Below, one piece after another: positions 6,816-10,739 of a stretch of DNA of 10,739 nucleotides (its first letter is position 1; every line of letters begins with the position of its first letter). The notes under the pieces were generated by a model. The model made no database searches and was not told where the DNA came from. It saw nothing but the letters and a program-made list of their open reading frames with translations. A program made the translations under genes and the position numbers. The stretch lies in assembly GCA_027003085.1 (NCBI GenBank), contig JALWYR010000252.1, positions 1-10,739 on the forward strand, read 5' to 3'. The DNA comes from Flavobacteriales bacterium (GTDB lineage: Bacteria > Bacteroidota > Bacteroidia > Flavobacteriales > Flavobacteriaceae).

Positions 6816-7544
6816 TTATTCGTCTACGCGGAATTGAATAGGCAGGTTGTAGCGTACACGAACCGGCTTGCCACGTTGCTGTCCCGGTTTCATTTTGGGT
6901 AATTTTTTAAGCACCCGAATGGCTTCTTTTTCCAATTCTTTGTACGAACTACGGGCCCTGATGTCCACCACATTGCCATTTTTGTCCACAATAAACTGCG
7001 CCCATACCCGCACAATACCCGAAGCGCCAATGTCGGCTCCAATACTTTTGTCAAAATACCGGTTAATAAAACGCTCGATTTTGCGGCTCATACAATCTTT
7101 GAGCTTTTGTTTGTTGCCTTCATATTTCTCACAACCGGGAAATACGGGCGCCGATTCCACAAACTGGAAAGCCACATCCACTTCTTCTTCGGGTTCTTCG
7201 GTTTCGATTTCCTCGGGTTCTTCGATGGCTTCTTCTTCGTCGGTTTCGCTGGATTCAAACTGAATATCTTCCACCTTTTCTTCGTCTTTTACCTTTTTGA
7301 CCTCGGCAGGCGGTGCTTTCTTTTGCTGTTGTTGTTCGATTTTGGGTTGCTCGATTTTTACTTCCTTGTTTTGCTCCAAGTCCTCGGCATTGACAACCCA
7401 TTTTTCGTCATTAAAATCTTCCTTTTCGTATTGCTTGTATTCCACAATACGCCACGAAACGAATAGAACAAAAACCAACCCCAACCACAGAAACAAACTG
7501 CTAAAACGGTTCAGATCGGCACGCGGTGATTTTTTTTCTTCCAT
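6816..7544 (-). CDS. TonB-family energy transducer, first copy
   Basis: This 242-residue protein is a close paralogue of the gene at 5908-6639. KKSPRADLNRF precedes one transmembrane helix (about residues 16-33). The linker is Lys/Gln-rich (59-83) and then strongly acidic (84-123, with repeated E-E-P and E-T-E). The TonB C-terminal domain spans about 131-242, with FPGCEKYEG (Cys138), CMSRKIERF (Cys151), FIVDKNGNVVDIRARSSYKELE and LPKMKPGQQRGKPVRVRY. The linker is Glu-rich instead of the Pro-rich type of E. coli TonB. The gene has the best promoter of the three (7585-7615) and its own terminator (6760-6786). HtrA lies upstream on the same strand, 113 bp away and with no terminator seen between them, so some read-through is possible. 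Confidence 0.9.
   Translation of the reverse strand: MEEKKSPRADLNRFSSLFLWLGLVFVLFVSWRIVEYKQYEKEDFNDEKWVVNAEDLEQNKEVKIEQPKIEQQQQKKAPPAEVKKVKDEEKVEDIQFESSETDEEEAIEEPEEIETEEPEEEVDVAFQFVESAPVFPGCEKYEGNKQKLKDCMSRKIERFINRYFDKSIGADIGASGIVRVWAQFIVDKNGNVVDIRARSSYKELEKEAIRVLKKLPKMKPGQQRGKPVRVRYNLPIQFRVDE
7301..7411. repeat. Linker DNA shared with the neighbouring tonB gene, right copy
   Basis: Partner of 6393-6503 (offset 908 bp), with three C/T differences in 111 bp. The same orientation fits tandem gene duplication followed by local homogenisation. Confidence 0.85.
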
Positions 7545-7584
7545 AACAAAAATTTTTTACAGTATTACCCGTTTAGAATCTCTA

Positions 7585-7615
7585 CAAAAATAATACCAAT
7601 CCGGCGATTTTCCAA
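7585..7615 (-). promoter_or_regulatory. Promoter of the first tonB gene
   Basis: On the minus strand TTG (7615-7613), a 20-nt spacer and TATTTTTG (7592-7585) match the flavobacterial TTG-N17-23-TAnnTTTG pattern exactly. The predicted leader is about 35 nt. The -7 surroundings (caaaaataataccaa on the plus strand) resemble the 17-bp box at 5794 and 6675, so all three tonB promoters look related. Confidence 0.65.
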
Positions 7616-7657
7616 TTTACTTCGTTTTAATAATCCAATAGGGTTTAAATCAATATC

Positions 7658-9094
7658 TTACCTAAAAATATACCTTACTGCTTGCCCGTGATTATCCTGC
7701 ATTTCCACAATGGTTCTTCCTCCTGCCCGGTGGAGTAAATTGGCTACATCGTCGGCGGTATAAACAGGCACATCGTTGATTTTGGTGATAATAAATCCCG
7801 GCTCAATGCCGTTGGCCAAGAGTTCGCGGTTGTTGATTTGTGCTATCAATACTCCGTTTTCCAATCCCCGTTTTCGTAGCTCTTTACGCGTAAGATTCTT
7901 GACCAACATTCCCCAATTACCCACATACGCCGTATCGTTTTTTTGCAACACAATCGAAATCACCTTCTCTTTGCCACCGGGCTTAACGATTTTGAGCAAA
8001 AGTTTACTGCCGGGTTCCTTGGATTTAAGATAACCCAAAAATTGCGCCATGGTGGACACCTTTTGATCATCCACCCCCACAATGATATCACCCGGACGCA
8101 ATCCCTTACGGTAGGTGTCGCTGTCCCGGTCTACATCCGACACCCAAATACCTTCGGTTCGGTCGATGCCCAATTTGCGGGCGATTTGATCGTTCAGCTC
8201 ATAACCGCTCACACCGATTTTGGCCTTTTGAATGCTGCCGTATTCAATAATATCGTTGGCTATTTTGCGCACTATGTTGGACGGAATGGCAAACGAGTAT
8301 CCGATATACGAACCGGTCAAACTGAAAATCATGGTGTTTATGCCCACCAATTCGCCTTTTTCGTTGATAAGCGCACCACCGCTATTGCCCGGGTTGATCA
8401 CCGCATCGGTCTGAATAAAACTATCGATTTTTTGGTTACCCTTAATATCCCGGGCCTTGGCACTGACAATACCTGCCGTAACGGTAGTGCCCAAATTAAA
8501 CGGATTTCCGATGGCCAAAACCCATTCACCCAATTCCAAACGGTTCGAATCGCCGAATTCCATATAAGTCAATCCGGTGGCGGGAATTTTGATCACGGCA
8601 ATATCGTTCTGGGCATCCACGCCTACAATTTGGGCCGGATAGGTTTTTTTGTTGTTCAAGGTTACTTCCAATTCCGAAGCATTTTTAATTACATGGTAAT
8701 TGGTTACAATATAACCGTCGGGCGAAATAATCACCCCCGATCCCGTTCCTTCCTGTTTGTAGGGTTGGCCTTGGCGGTAGCCGTAAAACCATTCGTAGGT
8801 GGGCACCACAATTTGTGTATTGCGTACATGCACCACCGCATCTTTGGTCTTGCGGATAATATCCCGGAAATCAAAGGGCGCCTGCATCAAGCGCGGCGCT
8901 TGTGCCGTATTGCTTACCGCTAATGCCGACGAAGTTTTTTCGCTTTTATTTTCATGCACCAATCCGGTCTCTTCATTTTTCTTACCCGGAAAAACTTCGT
9001 ATTTCTTAACAAAAAAGCTAAAAACAACCACCAAAGTAATGAATACTCCTAAAACTCCGCCGGCCAAGCCGGCCCAAAAACTTTTTACTTTCAT
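7658..9094 (-). CDS. degP: DegP/HtrA (Do-family) periplasmic serine protease
   Basis: At 478 residues, this is close to E. coli DegP in length. A hydrophobic segment (about residues 7-29) is a signal peptide or membrane anchor placing the rest in the periplasm. The trypsin-like domain (about 75-285) has all three catalytic residues: His134 (IVTNYHVIKNAS), Asp164 (DAQNDIAVIKI) and Ser238 (NPGNSGGALIN). Two PDZ domains follow, about 286-385 (GLRPGDIIVGVD) and about 395-478 (NGIEPGFIITKIND). The loop after the first strand (WFYGYRQGQPYKQEGTGSG) is short compared with the long LA loop of E. coli DegP. Its role is degradation or holding of misfolded envelope proteins. It is divergent from mltG with 33 bp between start codons. 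A perfect -7 box, TAATTTTG, lies on the minus strand at 9168-9161, inside mltG. The choice between degP and degQ names is by convention only. Confidence 0.95.
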   Translation of the reverse strand: MKVKSFWAGLAGGVLGVFITLVVVFSFFVKKYEVFPGKKNEETGLVHENKSEKTSSALAVSNTAQAPRLMQAPFDFRDIIRKTKDAVVHVRNTQIVVPTYEWFYGYRQGQPYKQEGTGSGVIISPDGYIVTNYHVIKNASELEVTLNNKKTYPAQIVGVDAQNDIAVIKIPATGLTYMEFGDSNRLELGEWVLAIGNPFNLGTTVTAGIVSAKARDIKGNQKIDSFIQTDAVINPGNSGGALINEKGELVGINTMIFSLTGSYIGYSFAIPSNIVRKIANDIIEYGSIQKAKIGVSGYELNDQIARKLGIDRTEGIWVSDVDRDSDTYRKGLRPGDIIVGVDDQKVSTMAQFLGYLKSKEPGSKLLLKIVKPGGKEKVISIVLQKNDTAYVGNWGMLVKNLTRKELRKRGLENGVLIAQINNRELLANGIEPGFIITKINDVPVYTADDVANLLHRAGGRTIVEMQDNHGQAVRYIFR

Positions 9095-9127
9095 ATCAAT
9101 ACAAATTTTTATCTTGCTGCTGTCAAA

Positions 9128-10192
9128 ATGTCCATTGGATTTTTAACGCAAAAGACATACCAAAATTACATCAAATTGAAAAAAATCTTCATCCTTTTGA
9201 TTTTGCTGGGCGGATTGGCCGCCGCCACGGGCATCTACTTGATTTTCGGGCCCAATGTTCGCGTGAACAAACACATCATTACCGTTCCGCCCGGCACCTC
9301 GGCGCAGGCCCTGCGCGACAGCTTACAGCCCTATGTCCGCCAAACCTTGGGATTCGAGCTTGCCGCACGGCTCAAAAAATTCCGCCGGCCCAAGCCCGGA
9401 CGTTACCTGATACGCCGGGGTATGTCCAGCAACGAACTTATCAATATGTTCCGCTCCGGCCGCCAAAAACCCGTTCGTATTACCTTCAACAATATCCCCG
9501 ACCTGCCGCATTTGGCCGGTAAGCTCTCCCGTGCATTGGCCGCCGATTCGGCCGGTTTGTTACGCGCCATGACCGATGACAATTTCTTGCAATCCCACGG
9601 GTTTAACCGGCAAACCGCGCTACTCATGTATGTACCCAACACCTACAAGGTGTATTACTTCATTTCACCCGAAGGCCTGCGCCAGCGGATGTGGAAGGAA
9701 TATCAACGATTTTGGAACGACAGCCGCCGGGCCCGCGCACGCAAACTGGGTCTTTCGCCCGTGCAGGTGGGCATTTTGGCCTCCATTGTCCAAAAAGAAA
9801 GCAACGACCTCGACGAACAAGGTCGCATTGCACGTGTCTACCTCAACCGGCTCAAAAAAGACATGCGCCTCCAAGCCGACCCCACCGTGGTGTATGCCTA
9901 TCGTTTGGCCACGGGCGACACCACCGTTATCAGGCGCGTGCTCAAAAAGCATTTGGCGGTGGATAGCCCCTACAATACCTACAAATACAAAGGCCTGCCC
10001 CCGGGCCCCATCACCATGCCCGACCGCGCCACCATCGATGCCGTGCTCAATGCCCCGCAGCATTCCTACCTCTATTTTTCGGCCGACCCCGGGCATCCGG
10101 GCCGCCACCTGTTTGCCCGCACCTGGGCCGAACACCTGCGCAATGCACAACGCTACCGCAAACACCTGAACAAAAACAAGATTTTTCACTAA
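9128..10192 (+). CDS. mltG: MltG endolytic transglycosylase (YceG-like)
   Basis: This 354-residue protein compares with about 340 in E. coli. One transmembrane helix (about residues 19-40) follows a short cytoplasmic N-terminus. A LysM-like region (about 48-110, TVPPGTSAQALRDSL and KPGRYLI) precedes the catalytic YceG domain (about 115-350). The key motif ASIVQKES carries the probable catalytic Glu224, followed by ARVYLNRLKKDMRLQADPTVVYAY and SPYNTYKYKGLPPGPI, which are hallmarks of the family. It cleaves nascent glycan strands at the inner membrane and is thought to set glycan chain length. The gene is clearly GC-richer than the genes to its left. The tRNA-Leu converges on it, and no plus-strand terminator was seen between them. 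Confidence 0.95.
   Translation: MSIGFLTQKTYQNYIKLKKIFILLILLGGLAAATGIYLIFGPNVRVNKHIITVPPGTSAQALRDSLQPYVRQTLGFELAARLKKFRRPKPGRYLIRRGMSSNELINMFRSGRQKPVRITFNNIPDLPHLAGKLSRALAADSAGLLRAMTDDNFLQSHGFNRQTALLMYVPNTYKVYYFISPEGLRQRMWKEYQRFWNDSRRARARKLGLSPVQVGILASIVQKESNDLDEQGRIARVYLNRLKKDMRLQADPTVVYAYRLATGDTTVIRRVLKKHLAVDSPYNTYKYKGLPPGPITMPDRATIDAVLNAPQHSYLYFSADPGHPGRHLFARTWAEHLRNAQRYRKHLNKNKIFH
9161..9168 (-). promoter_or_regulatory. Possible degP -7 box inside mltG
   Basis: TAATTTTG on the minus strand matches TAnnTTTG exactly, 67 bp upstream of the protease start. The 33-bp gap itself holds no such box on this strand. No -33 TTG at the right distance was seen. A promoter here would lie in codons 12-14 of mltG. 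Confidence 0.3.
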
Positions 10193-10201
10193 GCCGGCCA
10201 T

Positions 10202-10226
10202 AAAAAAACCGCTCCGTAGGGAGCGG
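10202..10226 (-). terminator. Terminator of the tRNA-Leu gene
   Basis: The arms CCGCTCC (10209-10215) and GGAGCGG (10220-10226) form a 7-bp GC-rich stem with a GTAG loop. On the minus strand seven T follow (10208-10202). It starts 5 bp after the CCA end of the tRNA. Confidence 0.8.
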
Positions 10227-10230
10227 CCCA

Positions 10231-10317
10231 TGGTGCCCGAAACAGGAGTCGAACCTGCACGTCCTTGCGGACACATGACCCTGAATCATGCGCGTCTACC
10301 AATTCCGCCATTCGGGC
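10231..10317 (-). tRNA. tRNA-Leu (anticodon CAG)
   Basis: This is an 87-nt class II tRNA. The acceptor stem GCCCGAA/TTCGGGC is followed by discriminator A and an encoded CCA (10231-10233). The anticodon stem CATGA/TCATG encloses the loop TTCAGGG, so the anticodon is CAG (Leu, codon CUG). A long variable arm (TGTCCGCAAGGACG) and the T arm GCAGG-TTCGACT-CCTGT fit leucine identity. It stands alone, with its own promoter and terminator. Confidence 0.95.
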
Positions 10318-10328
10318 ATTTGCGACTG

Positions 10329-10360
10329 CAAAAATACAAAATTTTCCATTCCAAAAGCAA
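10329..10360 (-). promoter_or_regulatory. Promoter of the tRNA-Leu gene
   Basis: On the minus strand TTG (10360-10358), a 21-nt spacer and TATTTTTG (10336-10329) give a full match to TTG-N17-23-TAnnTTTG. Transcription would begin a few bases before the mature tRNA 5' end at 10317. Confidence 0.65.
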
Positions 10361-10447
10361 GTGTTTTGGTTTTTTTCGGGCGCCCGGTCGCACACGTTCA
10401 CGTAAGCCGCCGGCCTTCGCCTTCGGCTTGTCCGGCAGCACGTTCAC

Positions 10448-10611
10448 GGCGTTGCAGCAAGTGTAAAATACCGGAAAAGTTGCAGTTATTTTTGTCGAGA
10501 ACAAAGCCGGCCATCCGAAGGCATAGCCGTAGCTATGGCAAGGATGGTCAATGCCGTTATCGGCAAAAAGAACAAAACTTGGTGTGAGTATTTTATGCTT
10601 GCTGCAACGCC
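10448..10611. repeat. 164-bp element with 24-bp inverted ends and nested hairpins
   Basis: The left arm (10448-10471, GGCGTTGCAGCAAG then TGTAAAATAC) is the reverse complement of the right arm (10588-10611) at 22 of 24 positions. The outer 14 bp are perfect. Inside are two further hairpins. One has GGCCATCC/GGATGGTC outside and CATAGC/GCTATG inside, with a CGTA loop (10509-10549). The other has TGCCG/CGGCA with a TTAT loop (10552-10565). The two arm mismatches and the one imperfect pair of the inner hairpin are G-U wobbles only if the plus strand is the RNA. No clear target-site duplication flanks it. It is a MITE-like repeat or a structured RNA. Confidence 0.6.
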
Positions 10612-10647
10612 CAGGCGCCCGCCGGGCTGTCCGCTTAAATTCGCCTC

Positions 10648-10734
10648 GGGCCGCGGCGGTTTGCTAAGGGCCGGCTGCGGTGTCTCCTCGATTCCTCGGA
10701 GCCTGCTCGCCGGCAGCAAACCATGCCGCGCCCC
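10648..10734. repeat. Long GC-rich hairpin at the window edge
   Basis: Arms 10648-10665 and 10715-10734 pair as GGG-c-CGCGGC-GGTTTGCT with AGCAAACC-at-GCCGCG-c-CCC, giving 17 pairs with one mismatch and one 2-nt bulge. Inside, GCCGGC (10670-10675) pairs with GCCGGC (10709-10714) and CTCC (10684-10687) with GGAG (10698-10701). The structure may continue beyond the window. Confidence 0.55.
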
Positions 10735-10739
10735 CACGC

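Larger units (their letters stand above)
10361..10739. other. GC-rich, gene-poor, highly structured region
   Basis: No frame here looks like a real protein gene; the 83-codon minus-strand frame only tracks the GC-rich structures. The region holds a 10-bp palindrome (CGGGCGCCCG, 10377-10386). It has a direct repeat CACGTTCACG (10393-10402 and 10439-10448) with a small GCCGG/CCGGC hairpin between the copies (10409-10436). It also contains a 164-bp inverted-repeat element and a long terminal hairpin, listed separately. It lies upstream of the tRNA-Leu promoter, a place where foreign or repetitive DNA often collects. Confidence 0.5.

Noticed and set aside
7943..8923. 326-codon plus-strand frame opposite the protease
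   Set aside because: Antisense shadow of a clearly recognisable DegP gene with intact catalytic motifs; no independent features.
9576..10276. Long frames on both strands inside and beyond mltG (197 and 203 codons)
   Set aside because: Result of high GC in mltG; the + frame 9128-10192 carries all MltG motifs.
10231..10317. tRNA-Leu considered as the attachment site of an integrated element
   Set aside because: I found no direct repeat of the tRNA 3' end in the window and no integrase gene. The terminator follows the intact CCA end directly.
10189..10401. 70-codon minus-strand frame (and neighbours) across the tRNA with a MAELVDAHDSGS-like translation
   Set aside because: This is the familiar false translation of a tRNA-Leu gene; the tRNA call explains it completely.
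10658..10722. GTTTGCT...AGCAAAC hairpin considered as an integron attC site
   Set aside because: The ends do not fit the RYYYAAC...GTTRRRY core order and no integron integrase or cassette array is present.
10486..10737. 83-codon minus-strand frame with a GTG start at the window edge, containing LFFLPITALTILAIATAM
   Set aside because: It runs through both inverted-repeat structures, shows no family I recognise, and its hydrophobic stretch is what the hairpin DNA encodes by chance. Similar frames would occur in every copy of a repeat.

Overview
The window looks like chromosomal DNA of a member of the Bacteroidota, possibly flavobacterial. Four things suggest this. Several 5' regions carry the Bacteroidota-type -7 box TAnnTTTG and no Shine-Dalgarno sequence. 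The TonB proteins are of the FPGCE...CMS kind known from this phylum. There is a TPR/transmembrane/LuxR-type regulator. The truncated surface protein has the N-terminal module and N-T-T-G repeats common in Bacteroidota secreted proteins. I cannot name a genus. Base composition rises from AT-rich on the left to GC-rich on the right (mltG and the last 380 bp).

Left part (1-3803): two leftward genes, a secreted repeat protein cut by the window edge (51-bp DNA repeats) and a membrane-bound TPR/LuxR-type regulator. They are separated by a 417-bp AT-rich gap that contains two hairpins. Positions 3804-4263 form a divergent intergenic region. It contains a strong candidate for an undescribed small RNA: a 10-bp stem with a 30-nt cap followed by a textbook intrinsic terminator, all ahead of a rightward alpha/beta hydrolase gene with its own -7 box.

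Middle part (5052-7544): three leftward tonB-type energy-transducer genes in a row, with no exbB/exbD. At least two have their own intrinsic terminator and all three have promoter-like sequence. The two outer-right copies are close paralogues whose linker DNA is almost identical over 111 bp, although the flanking domains have many silent changes. This suggests recent gene conversion.

Right part (7658-10739): a DegP/HtrA periplasmic protease and an MltG endolytic transglycosylase are divergent, with 33 bp between start codons. They are followed by a tRNA-Leu(CAG) on the minus strand with its own promoter and terminator. The last ~380 bp are GC-rich and gene-poor but strongly structured. A 164-bp element has 24-bp inverted ends and nested hairpins, and a second long hairpin reaches almost to the window edge. 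These are either a repeat family (MITE/REP-like) or a structured RNA.

Functionally the genes share an envelope theme: adhesion or surface display, TonB-dependent outer-membrane transport, periplasmic quality control and peptidoglycan chain termination. Apart from the candidate RNAs and structured repeats, I see no defence system, phage or novel multi-gene system.
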